Shown here: positions 21,737 to 32,480 of the stretch, one piece after another | Position numbering within the stretch: the stretch's first letter is position 1 | How the letters are laid out: every line of letters begins with the position of its first letter | Assembly: GCA_009760885.1 (NCBI GenBank) | Contig: CM019697.1 | Span: forward strand, 25,372,210 to 25,436,209 | Direction of reading: 5' to 3' | DNA length: 64,000 nucleotides | Source: Achatina immaculata | Lineage: Eukaryota > Mollusca > Gastropoda > Stylommatophora > Achatinidae | Notes under the pieces: generated by a model | Seen by the model: the letters and a program-made list of their open reading frames with translations, nothing else | The model's database searches: none | What the model was told of the DNA's origin: nothing | Made by a program: the position numbers and the translations under genes

Positions 21737-22145
21737 ACTGCTAGTTCTTTTATATCAGGGGTTGGTCCTTTCAGTGGCTGCTAGTTCTTTTATATCAGGG
21801 GTTGGTCCTCTCATTGGCTGCTAGTTCTTTTATATCAGGGGTTGGTCCTCTCATTGGCTGCTAGTTCTTTTATATCAGGGGTTGGTCCTCTCATTGGCTG
21901 CTAGTTCTTTTATATCAGGGGTTGGTCCTTTCAGCGACTGCTAGTTCTTTTATATCAGGGGTTAGTCGTTTCAGCGACTGCTAGTTCTTTTATATCAGGG
22001 GTTGGTCCTTTCAGCGACTGCTAGTTCTTTTATATCAGGGTTGGTCCATTCAGTGGCTGCTAGTTCTTTTATATCAGGGGTTGGTCCATTCAGTAGCTGC
22101 TACTTTTATATCAGGGGTTGGTCCATTCAGTGGCTGCTAGTTCTC
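21737..22145. repeat. 40-bp minisatellite (first copy)
   Basis: About ten copies of a 40-bp unit, CTGCTAGTTCTTTTATATCA plus ggggttggtcctctcattgg. The left copies are uniform and the right copies more diverged and shortened. Confidence 0.95.
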
Positions 22146-22289
22146 ACGCGTAGCCTCGGTCAGATATGAAGACTTGAGAGAAGTGAGAACGAGCCAATGT
22201 GTAATATTCTTGGCTGTACTAGAGGCACGCCCTGCAAGGCCATGAAGAATCTGCTAGACATTTCTATAACAGACAACAGTTAACCAGGA

Positions 22290-22350
22290 TGTATAAACTA
22301 GGACACAAGTAGGAACAACTTTATTAATTAACGAGCACACATCTGCGACG
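22290..22350. repeat. Dispersed repeat segment shared with 23.97 and 39.1 kb
   Basis: Contains TGTATAAACTAGG and then CTTTATTAATTAACGAGCACACA. The 39.1-kb locus has the same order (TGTATAAACTAGGGGG then CTTTATTACTTAACGAGCACACA). It is part of an unidentified dispersed element. Confidence 0.65.
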
Positions 22351-22659
22351 CTTCGATGTGGACCTTAATCATACAAAAACCCACAGGACGAATAAATAAA
22401 GAAGATAAAATATAAATTCACATGAATACTGTGTAAAAAGTAGGAATGGAAAAAAATTGGAATAAAATAAAATAAATGGAGCACTTCATTGTTGGGTAGG
22501 TCGTGGAGAAGATGTAGTCCATGACGTGTTTCCTCTAGAAAATAGATCCTGGCCAGGACTGAACACCTGCACCATTAAACTTCAAGATGGCTCTTTATAT
22601 TCATATTACACTGGTCAGACGCTGTACATGACATATTCCTGCTGCGACACATGTTGAGA

Positions 22660-22806
22660 TTACTGACACCAACTAAAGAAAACACCAAGGATGGCGATGC
22701 TCACCAACTAAAGAAAACACCAAGGATGGTGATGCTCACCAACTAAAGAAAACACCAAGGATGGTGATGCTCACCAACTAAAGAAAACACCAAGGATGGT
22801 GATGCT
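22660..22806. repeat. 35-bp minisatellite (first copy)
   Basis: Four copies of a 35-bp unit, CACCAACTAAAGAAAACACC plus aaggatggtgatgct. The whole array is copied again at 24330-24473. Confidence 0.93.
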
Positions 22807-22886
22807 GTTTGTACAGACAGGTCGGTGGATCGGAGCAAAAGATGTGCTTAGACCTTTACAGTCAGCTCAAATGTTAGAAGCCAGCG

Positions 22887-23003
22887 GTGCCTTCATCATC
22901 GGTTGTCACTTACACGCCAACAGCGATACAGTATACTCCTAGAGTGGATCCACCACCAACTAGACCTTCTCCTCTGTCGCCGACATATGCCCCAGTTCAA
23001 GTG
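22887..23003 (+). pseudogene. Zasp-like: Duplicated partial exon (3' 39 codons plus donor)
   Basis: An exact copy of the final 39 codons of the 21061-21335 exon with its donor (gtggtaggag), produced by the 1668-bp tandem duplication. The copy has no acceptor with a pyrimidine tract; the preceding AAGCCAG is the only AG. If that AG were used after the 18537-18754 exon, the phase would be compatible (g|cg gtg cct), giving a shortened linker isoform. More likely it is a dead exon remnant. The open frame from an internal ATG is a shadow of the duplicated exon. Confidence 0.85.
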
Positions 23004-23404
23004 GTAGGAGCACAGATAAATATATTTTATTGCCTGTCTGTCATTTCTCCAGATATCTGTCTCTCTACTTCAGTAATGAACATAATTCTTATATAAGACT
23101 GACTGTACAGGCTTCACAAGCACTGCCAGGACATGTCACGTGATATTTTTAGCAGCCCGCCTCCTGATTAATCCCATCAACCATTTGCTTGGTAGAAATG
23201 CTAACAGCTAGAAAGTCATGTTTGTGTTAAAATTTCTTATCTGATAAGGTTTGTTTTTGTTGTCCTTGACTTTGGCTGACTGAGACTTCTGTTCTGAGTA
23301 AATCCACGAAAGATAAGATCTTTTGCCATTTCCTAGCAGCTCTTGGAAGACCAGGAAAAGTTGGCTGTAATAAAGATTGCGACAGCAGCCGACCTTGAAC
23401 AGCG

Positions 23405-23812
23405 ACTGCTAGTTCTTTTATATCAGGGGTTGGTCCTTTCAGTGGCTGCTAGTTCTTTTATATCAGGGGTTGGTCCTCTCATTGGCTGCTAGTTCTTTTA
23501 TATCAGGGGTTGGTCCTCTCATTGGCTGCTAGTTCTTTTATATCAGGGGTTGGTCCTCTCATTGGCTGCTAGTTCTTTTATATCAGGGGTTGGTCCTTTC
23601 AGCGACTGCTAGTTCTTTTATATCAGGGGTTAGTCGTTTCAGCGACTGCTAGTTCTTTTATCAGGGGTTGGTCCTTTCAGCGACTGCTAGTTCTTTTATA
23701 TCAGGGTTGGTCCATTCAGTGGCTGCTAGTTCTTTTATATCAGGGGTTGGTCCATTCAGTAGCTGCTACTTTTATATCAGGGGTTGGTCCATTCAGTGGC
23801 TGCTAGTTCTCA
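23405..23812. repeat. 40-bp minisatellite (second copy)
   Basis: The counterpart of the 21737-22145 array inside duplication unit 2. Copy number is the same, with one unit shortened by tata near 23660, so the arrays have barely diverged since duplication. Confidence 0.95.
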
Positions 23813-24329
23813 CGCGTAGCCTCGGTCAGATATGAAGACTTGAGAGAAGTGAGAACGAGCCAATGTGTAATATTCTTGGCTGTACTAGAGGCACGCCCTG
23901 CAAGGCCATGAAGAATCTGCTAGACATTTCTATAACAGACAACAGTTAACCAGGATGTATAAACTAGGACACAAGTAGGAACAACTTTATTAATTAACGA
24001 GCACACATCTGCGACGCTTCGATGTGGACCTTAATCATACAAAAACCCACAGGACGAATAAATAAAGAAGATAAAATATAAATTCACATGAATACTGTGT
24101 AAAAAGTAGGAATGGAAAAAAATTGGAATAAAATAAAATAAATGGAGCACTTCATTGTTGGGTAGGTCGTGGAGAAGATGTAGTCCATGACGTGTTTCCT
24201 CTAGAAAATAGATCCTGGCCAGGACTGAACACCTGCACCATTAAACTTCAAGATGGCTCTTTATATTCATATTACACTGGTCAGACGCTGTACATGACAT
24301 ATTCCTGCTGCGACACATGTTGAGATTAC

Positions 24330-24473
24330 TGACACCAACTAAAGAAAACACCAAGGATGGTGATGCTCACCAACTAAAGAAAACACCAAGGATGGTGATG
24401 CTCACCAACTAAAGAAAACACCAAGGATGGTGATGCTCACCAACTAAAGAAAACACCAAGGATGGTGATGCTG
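24330..24473. repeat. 35-bp minisatellite (second copy)
   Basis: Four copies, as in unit 1. Here all copies read ggatggtgatg where unit 1 has one ggatggcgatg. Confidence 0.93.
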
Positions 24474-24589
24474 TTTGTACAGACAGGTCGGTGGATCGGA
24501 GCAAAAGATGTGCTTAGACCTTTACAGTCAGCTCAAATGTTAGAAGCCAGCGGTGGTTCTGATGCAGCCTTACAGTGGAAAAGGAGGCT

Positions 24590-25035
24590 GTGACAGAGGC
24601 TTTGAGCACAAGACTACACCCAAACCATTGCTGTGACAGACTACACCCAAACCATTGCTGTGACAGACTACACCCAAACCATTGCTGTGACAGAAGCTCT
24701 GAGTTGGATCAAGTCACAAGACTACACCCAAACTATTGCTGTGACAGACTACACCCAAACTATTGCTGTGACAGACTACACCCAAACCATTGCTGTGACA
24801 GACTACACCCAAACCATGACTGTGACAGACTACACCCAAACCATTACTGTGACAGACTACACCCAAACCATGACTGTGACAGACTACACCCAAACCATGA
24901 CTGTGACAGACTACACCCAAACCATGACTGTGACAGACTACACCCAAACCATGACTGTGACAGACTACACCCAAACCATAACTGTGACAGACTACACCCA
25001 AACCATGACGGTGACAGACTACATCCAAGAATGCA
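24590..25035. repeat. 27-bp minisatellite, about 15 copies
   Basis: Unit GACTACACCCAAACCATTGC plus tgtgaca, 27 bp, with variants attgctgtg and atgactgtg; a unique insert at 24690-24718 separates the first three copies. Period 27 makes three long false frames (DYTQTIAVT, RLHPNHCCD on plus; GLGVVCHSH on minus). They lack a conserved start, splice context and codon bias, so I do not call them genes. Confidence 0.95.
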
Positions 25036-25109
25036 TCTTGAGCAATTCCATGAACATCCTTAAAAAATTCAGACTGGCTCTGTAAGATAAAAGTGGCTTG
25101 AATCCCTGC

Positions 25110-25275
25110 AGATGTCATAGATGCCACATATATCACGGATGTCACAGATGTCATAAATATAACACATATCACAGATGTCACAGATATCACATATATCACA
25201 GATATCACAGCTGTCACAGATATTATATATGCCATAGATATCACAGATGCCACATATATCACAGATGCCATAGAT
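25110..25275. repeat. 9-bp-based degenerate repeat (ATCACAGAT)
   Basis: Degenerate runs of atcacagat/gtcacagat/atcacatat with about 9-bp periodicity. Confidence 0.85.
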
Positions 25276-25299
25276 AATTCAACAGACTTTCAATTTTGA

Positions 25300-25465
25300 A
25301 GCAAGCCATGCAGGTGAAGCAAGCCATGCAGGTGAAGCAAGCCATGCAGGTGAAGCAAGCCATGCAGGTGAAGCAAGCCATGCAGGTGAAGCAAGCCATG
25401 CAGGTGAAGCAAGCCATGCAGGTGAAGCAAGGTATGCAGGTGGAGCAAGCCATGCAGGTGTCAAG
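25300..25465. repeat. 18-bp minisatellite, nine donor-like units
   Basis: Nine copies of GCAAGCCATGCAGGTGAA (18 bp). Every unit contains ATGCAG|GTGAAG, close to a consensus 5' splice site on the gene strand. Period 18 gives false repetitive frames (KQAMQV on plus). Confidence 0.95.
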
Positions 25466-25504
25466 GGAAACGAAAGAACGGACGAACTGACAGACTGAGT
25501 TGTG

Positions 25505-26075
25505 GTAAAGGAAAAGCAGGCAGTGGACTGAGTCGACATTGTCAGTGCAGGATGGAAGCTGGGCAGTGGACTGAGTCGACATTGCAGGATGGAACCTGGG
25601 CAGTGGACTGAGGCGACATTGTCAATGCAGGATGGAAGCTGGGCAGTGGACTGAGTCGACATTGTCAATGCAGGATGGAACCTGGGCAGTGGACTGAGTC
25701 GACATTGTCAATGCAGGATTGAAGCTGGGCAGTGGACTGAATCGACATTGTCAGTGCAGGATGGAACCTGGGCAGTGGACTGAGTCGGCATTGTCAGTGC
25801 AGGATTGAAGCTGGGCAGTGGACTGAGTCGACATTGTCAGTGCAGGATTGAAGCTGGGCAGTGGACTGAGTCGACATTGTCAATGCAGGATGGAACCTGG
25901 GCAGTGGACTGAGTCGACATTGTCAATGCAGGATTGAAGCTGGGCAGTGGACTGAATCGACATTGTCAGTGCAGGATGGAACCTGGGCAGTGGACTGAGT
26001 CGACATTGTCAGTGCAGGATTGAAGCTGGGCAGTGGACTGAATCGACATTGTCAGTGCAGGATTGAAGCTGGGCC
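25505..26075. repeat. 43-bp minisatellite, about 13 copies
   Basis: Unit GGGCAGTGGACTGAGTCGAC plus attgtcagtgcaggatggaacct, 43 bp. Variants (gatggaacc, gattgaagc, gagtc/aatc) alternate, suggesting some amplification of two-unit blocks. Confidence 0.95.
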
Positions 26076-26275
26076 AACAAAATAGACAGCCGTGAATAGC
26101 CGTCTTTGTCAAGAATGAAAGAACTTGGTGTGAAACTTGGTGTGGCAAAACATGAACGACTAGTCAAAATCTCCAGAAGAATTTTCAATCAAAACAGAAA
26201 GGTTTTTGTACTTAGTTATTTTACCTTGAAGGAGATGTTGAAATGGAGATCAGAGTATATGTCCTGCGTGTATGG

Positions 26276-26366
26276 ATGACTGACTGACTGACTGACTGAC
26301 TGACTGACTGACTGACTGACTGACTGACTGACTGACTGACTGACTGACTGACTGACTGACTGACTG
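26276..26366. repeat. (GACT)n microsatellite
   Basis: About 22 uninterrupted copies of GACT/CTGA. A likely hypermutable locus. Confidence 0.97.
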
Positions 26367-26923
26367 AATAACTAACAGTATTATCTTCAAGATGTCCTAC
26401 TGATAACCTTATTATGTATTAGTAGTATATGCAATTCAAACTTCGCGTCTTCTGAAAATGTGCTGTATTTTGTGTGACAGGGTACAGTAAATTATAACAA
26501 CAAATCAGCTGTAATTGGCAGTCAGTCAATCCTAATAAAAATCATTCAAGTGTAAATCAACAATCAATCATAATAAAAAAAAATCATTCATTCGTAATCA
26601 ACAATCAGTAATTGCATTATATTGAACCTGCTCATTTCTACATCTGTGGTAAATTTCTTGACAAACATGAGCTTTTGTCCTCTTCTTAGTTAATTTCTGT
26701 TAATACTTATTTTAATTTGGTAAATTAAATAAATATCATGTTTATACATATAAATTTCATATGAACAGCACTAGGCTACGGGTATTGCATGTGGTAGAAC
26801 TGACGTGTTGTTGGCCTGTTGTGCCACTAGTGTTGCAGCAGCTGCGTGATTTGGCCAAACGAGGCTCTTATTTTGAAGATTCTGAGAAAATATGTTTCTT
26901 TTTTTTTGTATGTGTGTTCTCAG
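26367..26923. other. Intron stretch, nothing recognised
   Basis: AT-rich unique sequence with a few aatcaatcat-type short repeats near 26500-26610. It ends in the strong pyrimidine tract and acceptor (ttctttttttttgtatgtgtgttctcag) of the ZM exon. Confidence 0.5.
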
Positions 26924-27255
26924 ACCCCACCTACCTGGCAACGGAAAGAAGAAGAAGACAGCGGCACACCTGCCTGGGGCAGCACCTTAAAACGGACAGG
27001 TGTCAAACCGTGGGAGATGGACACCAACTACTCTATTGATCAGCAGGCAGTCAGGTCTGTGCCATATAACCCTCCTCCTGCCAAAAGTCCAATCTCACCT
27101 GGGCCCTTCAGCCCTTCTGGGGCCCCCCACCCTGGCGGCTCAGAGAACGGCCCAAAGGTGGTTCACCTGCAGTATAACTCTCCGCTACACCTGTACTCAA
27201 ACCAGAACGTGGCTGAGACACTGAAAGGTCAAACCCAGGCTTTGGCTGGGCAGAC
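26924..27255 (+). CDS. Zasp-like: Exon: ZM (ZASP-like motif) domain
   Basis: The acceptor has a long T-run (...gtgttctcag|acc) and the donor is gggcagac|gtgagt. The 332-nt exon enters in phase 0 and exits with two bases. It reads TPPTWQRKEEEDSGTPAWGS, then TLKRTGVKPWEMDTN, a proline-rich block (NPPPAKSPISPGPFSPSG), and VVHLQYNSPLHLYS followed by NQNVAETLKGQ. The last block is the ZM signature of ZASP/Cypher/ALP proteins, which in known members contacts alpha-actinin rods and helps Z-disc targeting. The GTPAWGSTLK stretch is probably a second conserved island. This exon and the PDZ are the main evidence for family assignment. Confidence 0.95.
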
Positions 27256-27339
27256 GTGAGTTGCCCAGTGTGGGCAGAGCATGGCCTTATGGTCGTGGCA
27301 TGTTTAGTTTCAGAAATGCATGCCGCACTGCTTATGTCA

Positions 27340-27935
27340 TGTGACTGATGGTAGTGACTGACTGTAGTGACTGCCTGTAGTGACTGACTGTAGTGATCGA
27401 CTGTAGTGATTGACTGTAGTGATTGATTGTAGTGATTGACCGTAATGACTGACTGTAGTGATTGACTGTAGTCACTGACTGTAGCGACTGAATGTAGTGA
27501 CTAACTGTAGTGACTGACTGTAGTGACTGACTGTAGAGACTGCCTGTAGTGACTGACTGTAGTAACTGCCTGTAGTGACTGACTGTAGTGACTGCCTGTA
27601 GTGATTGCCTGTAGTGACTGCTGTAGTGACTGACTGTAATGACTGCCTGTAGTGACTGACTGTAGTGACTGTCTGTAGTGACTGCCTGTAGTGATTGACT
27701 GTAGTGATTGACCGTAGTGACTGACTGTAGTGATTGACTGTAGTCACTGATTGTAATGATTGACTGAAGTGACTGCCTATAGTGACTGCCTGTAATGACT
27801 GCCTGTAATGACTGCCTGACTGTAGTGACTGACGGTAATGACTGACAGTAATGACTGACGGTAATGACTGACTGTAGTGACTGCCTGTAGTGACTGACGG
27901 TAATGATTGACGGTAATGACTGACGGTAATGCTGG
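27340..27935. repeat. 12-bp-based degenerate repeat (TGACTGTAGTGA)
   Basis: Around 45 degenerate copies of TGACTGTAGTGA / TGCCTGTAGTGA / TGACGGTAATGA. The TGACTG core recalls the pure GACT run at 26276-26366 on the other side of the ZM exon. Confidence 0.92.
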
Positions 27936-28003
27936 ACTTAACGACACCTCAGTTCCAGTTAAATCTGGCCGCTTCAGATTTTCTCAGTTCAGTTCCTGTC
28001 TCG

Positions 28004-28078
28004 TGAATTCACTTCTAATTATCTGAATTCACTTCTAATTATCTGAATTCACTTCTAATTATGTGAATTCACTTCTAG
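28004..28078. repeat. 20-bp repeat, four copies
   Basis: Four copies of GAATTCACTTCTAATTATCT, the last diverged. Confidence 0.9.
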
Positions 28079-28204
28079 TTGTCCAAATTTTCTTAAAAAA
28101 AAAAACTGAAGTCCTAAAAGTTTTGTGTTCGGTTGATGTTGTTACGACAGATTTGTATACTCAAAATATCGGAGAGAACAAATAAATAAAAATATATGTC
28201 TAGG

Positions 28205-28490
28205 CAAATAGACAACATAATAGAACAAATATTAAGGGACAACATGATAGAGCAAATATTAAGGGACAACATAATAGAGCAAATATTAAGGGACAACATA
28301 ACAGAGCAAATATTAAGGGACAACATAATAGAGCAAATATTAAGGGACATCACAATAGAGCAAATATTAAGGGACAATATCATGGAGTAAATATTAAGGG
28401 ACAACATAATAGAACAAATATAAAGGGACAACACAATAGAGCAAATATTTAGGGACAACATAATAGAGCAAATATTAAGGGACAGTATAA
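28205..28490. repeat. 27-bp minisatellite, about 11 copies
   Basis: Unit AACATAATAGAGCAAATATT plus aagggac, 27 bp. False frames appear on both strands because the period is divisible by three. Confidence 0.94.
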
Positions 28491-29012
28491 AAGATGACCT
28501 CAACAAACTTGCACTATCTGCAAAGAGAAGGTCAAGGGCAGAAATGGGAAGAGAGGAAAGTTTATCTTCCGGAAATGAGTTATGAATAAAACAACGATAT
28601 TAATTAGAAAAGAGCAGATAATCCGAATATCATTTCTGGCTCCCCCCCCCTCTCCCCGACACTTTTAAATGACCTCAGACTGCGAACCATGCCTAGTTCC
28701 CAGTGACTCATAGCCCGATTTTTGCGATACTGAATGTTAGCCACGTGACTCTGATAGCACTTGGAGTGTGCTTGTGATGGGTGGGTCATAAACCTAGAAC
28801 ACGTTTTAACTTCCTAGGAAAGAATAATGCAATTAAGCTGACTGGGTACGACAAAGTTCTGGAACTTCTGTTGGCTTGATATAACAAAGTTCTGGAACTT
28901 CTGTTGGCTGGGTATAACAATGTTCCGGTCTGTCTAATTAAATTTCACTTTTGTCTAAGTGTTTTGTTTTTTTTTTGCATTCAGAAACACTTTTTTTTAT
29001 TTGTATGTATGC
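28491..29012. other. Intron stretch with two-copy 32-bp repeat
   Basis: At about 28845-28920 there are two to three copies around ACAAAGTTCTGGAACTTCTG. A C8 run is at 28643. The rest is unique. Confidence 0.55.
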
Positions 29013-29371
29013 GTGTATCTGAAGCAGCAGAAATGTGGTTTATTAGAAGAATGTTGCGAATCCCCTGGACAGCAAAAATAACTAATGAAGAATGTATGAG
29101 AAGAGCTGGAGAGACAAAAAACCTTGTCAGAAAGATAAGAGAGAGACAATGTACTTTCATAGGACATGCAATGAGAAGAGGGGGCATTGAACATATTATA
29201 ACAACAGGAAAAATAGAAGGAATAAGATCAAGAGGAAGACCAAGAGAAATGATACTGGACAGTCTGACGGGATGGTGTGAGAGGAGATCACCAACTGAAC
29301 TGATGGCCTGCATGAAGGATCGGGTACTCTGCAGAAGCATAATAGCCAACGCCAGTCGGCACGGCACCTGA
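29013..29371 (+). pseudogene. Non-LTR RT C-terminal fragment (copy A)
   Basis: 5'-truncated 3' end of the LINE family seen at 51.9-54.0 kb. It reads SEAAEMWFIRRMLRIPWTAK, then ITNEECMRRAGETKNLVRKI, RERQCTFIGHAMRRGGIEHI and a C-terminal SRHGT before TGA. The tail is TGATGATGATG. The frame is intact, unlike the 53-kb copy, where a base is lost after LVKN. It is only the end of the polyprotein, so no enzymatic function is expected. Open minus-strand frames here are shadows. Confidence 0.92.
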
Positions 29372-29569
29372 TGATGATGATGCGTGTATGTATATTTGCT
29401 CACTTATGTGTGCTTGTGCATCACGAAGCTGTCCTTTATGTTGTGACAGAAGAAAAGAAATAGAGTCAAGAATAGAACAGACAAAAGCAGCTTTATAATG
29501 ACTAGGCGAAGATTATGACAAGAACAACGAAGAATGAGAATAACAGTTCCCCGGGTCATGGACAGCATG

Positions 29570-29771
29570 TATAGATCTGTAATTATGAGTTCTGGACAAT
29601 AAACAAAAAGATATTAGTTCTGTACAATGAACAAACACATTGGAGGTCTTGACAATAAAGAAAAAGTTCTGAGTTCTAGACAATAAACAAGCAAATATGA
29701 GTTCGCGATAATAAATAAACAGATCTAATTTCTGAACAATAAACAAACAGATCTTAGTTCTGGACACACAA

Positions 29772-29804
<33 letters not shown>

Positions 29805-30450
29805 TATAAGACTTCTAGACAATAAACATAAAGATCTCAGTTCTGTACAATAAACAAACACATTAAGGAAACAGTTTTGAGTTCTAGACACTAAACAAAC
29901 AAATATGAGTTCGCGATAATAAATAAACAAATCTTAATTGTGGATAATAAACAAACAGAACTGATTTCTGGAAATAAACAAGCACATCTGAGTTATGGAC
30001 AATAGACAAACAGATCTGATTTCTGGATAATAGACAAACAGATCTGATTTCTGGACAACAGACAAACAGATCTGAGTTCTGGACAATAAGCTAACTATTT
30101 TGAGTTCAAGACAGTAAATAAACAAATTTGAGTTATGGACAATAAATAAACAAATCTGAGTTATGGACAATAAATATACAAATCTGAGTTATGGACAATA
30201 AATAAACAAATCTGAGTTATGGACAATAAATAAACAAATCTGAGTTATGGACAATAAATAAACAAATCTGAGTTATGGACAATAAATAAACAAATCTGAG
30301 TTATGGACAATAAATATACAAATTTGAGTTATGGACAATAAATAAACAAATCTGAGTTATGGACAATAAATAAACAAATCTGAGTTATGGACAATAAATA
30401 AACAAATCTGAGTTATGGACAATAAATAAACAAATCTGATGTCTGGGCAG
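29570..30450. repeat. 28-bp minisatellite with embedded (AT)n (copy A)
   Basis: Unit GAGTTATGGACAATAAATAA plus acaaatct, 28 bp. The left part is diverged (gagttctggacaataaacaaacag) and the right part, from about 30117, near-identical over about eleven units. A (TA)n stretch at 29768-29808 interrupts it. The gradient from old diverged to young uniform copies suggests growth at one end. Confidence 0.94.
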
Positions 30451-30634
30451 TAAACAAACAGGAGAAAAGCTGAATCGTAGATGCATGGAGAAATGCTGTA
30501 GTTTGTCTTGAAATGAAATATTTAGCACTGTAGTTTATTTTGAAATGAAAAAGGCTTTTGAAAAATTATTCTCTGCCATTTGTGTTTCTGTTCGGTTTCT
30601 TCAATTCCTTGGTCGTTTTGTAAAACTGAACCAT

Positions 30635-30742
30635 CCACCTCCACCTGCCAACTCTGAACCATCCACCTCCACCTGCCAACTCTGAACCATCCACCTCCAC
30701 CTGCCAACTCTGAACCATCCACCTCCACCTGCCAACTCTGGT
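30635..30742. repeat. 28-bp repeat, four copies (copy A)
   Basis: Unit CTGAACCATCCACCTCCACC plus tgccaact. It is followed closely by a C-rich run (ccaccccccccccacccccc). The counterpart is at 32366-32480. Confidence 0.93.
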
Positions 30743-30949
30743 AAGAAAACGAAAGCCAAGACAATACCTCCACCCCCCCCCCACCCCCCAAGGAAGTGTT
30801 GTGTAGAATTACATGGACTTTTGTACACTTAGTAGATTGTTTATTCAACAGTTGGGTTAGAGCATATGGGTGTACTGCAGAGAGTTAACAGTTGGGTTAG
30901 AGCATATGGGTGTACTGCAGAGAGTTAACAGCGGGGTTAGAGCATATGG

Positions 30950-31307
30950 GTGTATCTGAAGCAGCAGAAATGTGGTTTATTAGAAGAATGTTGCGAATCC
31001 CCTGGACAGCAAAAATAACTAATGAAGAATGTATGAGAAGAGCTGGAGAGACAAAAAACCTTGTCAGAAAGATAAGAGAGAGACAATGTACTTTCATAGG
31101 ACATGCAATGAGAAGAGGGGCATTGAACATATTATAACAACAGGAAAAATAGAAGGAATAAGATCAAGAGGAAGACCAAGAGAAATGATACTGGACAGTC
31201 TGACGGGATGGTGTGAGAGGAGATCACCAACTGAACTGATGGCCTGCATGACGGATCGGGTACTCTGCAGAAGCATAATAGCCAACGTCAGTCGGCACGG
31301 CACCTGA
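30950..31307 (+). pseudogene. Non-LTR RT C-terminal fragment (copy B)
   Basis: The same LINE end as copy A, differing by a one-base deletion in the G-run after GHAMRR (agaagaggggcattg), which shifts the frame, and a few substitutions (aaggat/acggat). The tail (GAT)n is longer than in copy A. It was created by the segmental duplication rather than by independent retrotransposition, since the downstream non-LINE sequence is also copied. Confidence 0.92.
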
Positions 31308-31529
31308 TGATGATGATGATGATGATGATGCGTGTATGTATATTTGCTCACTTATGTGTGCTTGTGCATCACGAAGCTGTCCTTTATGTTGTGACAGAAG
31401 AAAAGAAATAGAGTCAAGAATAGAACAAACAAAAGCAGCTTTATAATGACTAGACGAAGATTATGACAAGAACGACGAAGAATGAGAATAACAGTTCCCC
31501 GGGTCATGGACAGCATGTATAGATCTGTA

Positions 31530-31691
31530 ATTATGAGTTCTGGACAATAAGCAAGAAGATATTAGTTCTGTACAATAAACAAACACATTGGAGGTCTTGA
31601 CAATAAGGAAAAAGTTCTGAGTTCTAGACAATAAACAAGCAAATATGAGTTCGCGATAATAAATAAACAAACAGATCTTAGTTCTGGACAC

Positions 31692-31732
<41 letters not shown>

Positions 31733-32195
31733 ACTTCTAGACAATAAACATAAAGATCTCAGTTCTGTACAATAAACAAACACATTATAGGCCTTAACAA
31801 TAAGGAAACAGTTTTGAGTTCTAGACACTAAACAAACAAATATGAGTTCACGATAATAAATAAACAAATCTTAATTGTGGATACTAAACAAACAGAACTG
31901 ATTTCTGGAAATAAACAAGCACATCTGAGTTATGGACAATAGACAAACAGATCTGATTTCTGGACAACAGACAAACAGATCTGAGTTCTGGACAATAAGC
32001 TAACTATTTTGAGTTCAAGACAATAAATAAACAAGTCTGAGTTATGGACAATAAATAAACAAATCTGAGTTATGGACAATAAATAAACAAATCTGAGTTA
32101 TGGACAATAAATAAACAAGTCTGAGTTATGGACAATAAATAAACAAATCTGAGTTATGGACAATAAATAAACAAATCTGATGTCTGGGCAGTAAA
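31530..32195. repeat. 28-bp minisatellite with embedded (AT)n (copy B)
   Basis: The counterpart of the copy A array with fewer uniform units (about six instead of about eleven) and a pure (AT)n run at 31696-31731. Confidence 0.93.
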
Positions 32196-32365
32196 CAAAC
32201 AGGAGAAAAGCTGAATCGTAGATGCATGGAGAAATGCTGTAGTTTGTCTTGAAATGAAATATTTAGCACTGTAGTTTATTGTGAAATGAAAAAGGCTTTT
32301 GAAAAATTATTCTCTGCCATTTGTGTTTCTGTTCGGTTTCTTCAATTCCTTGGTCGTTTTGTAAA

Positions 32366-32480
32366 ACTGAACCATCCACCTCCACCTACCAACTCTGAAC
32401 CATCCACCTCCACCTACCAACTCTGAACCATCCACCTCCACCTGCCAACTCTGAACCATCCACCTCCACCTGCCAACTCT
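32366..32480. repeat. 28-bp repeat, four copies (copy B)
   Basis: Unit CTGAACCATCCACCTCCACC plus taccaact/tgccaact; the first two units have tacc where copy A has tgcc. Confidence 0.92.

Larger units (their letters stand above)
21219..24553. repeat. 1668-bp segmental tandem duplication
   Basis: Unit 1 is 21219-22886 and unit 2 is 22887-24552. The start of the unit is inside the coding exon (GTGCCTTCATCATCGG) and the end is ...GAAGCCAGCG. A GTG trinucleotide is shared at both breakpoints and the junction. The copies differ by only scattered substitutions and small indels (aaatagatttt/aaatatatttt; a tata loss near 23660), so the event is recent. Each unit contains the exon's last 117 nt, a 40-bp array, a shared dispersed repeat and a 35-bp array. 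Confidence 0.96.

Noticed and set aside
24575..25271. Long repetitive open frames (about 150-185 codons, both strands)
   Set aside because: They follow from a 27-bp array whose period is divisible by three. No splice context, start context or unrelated flanking coding sequence.
29000..31351. Minus-strand open frames of 65-140 codons
   Set aside because: Antisense shadows of the LINE C-terminal fragments; the plus strand carries the recognisable RT tail.
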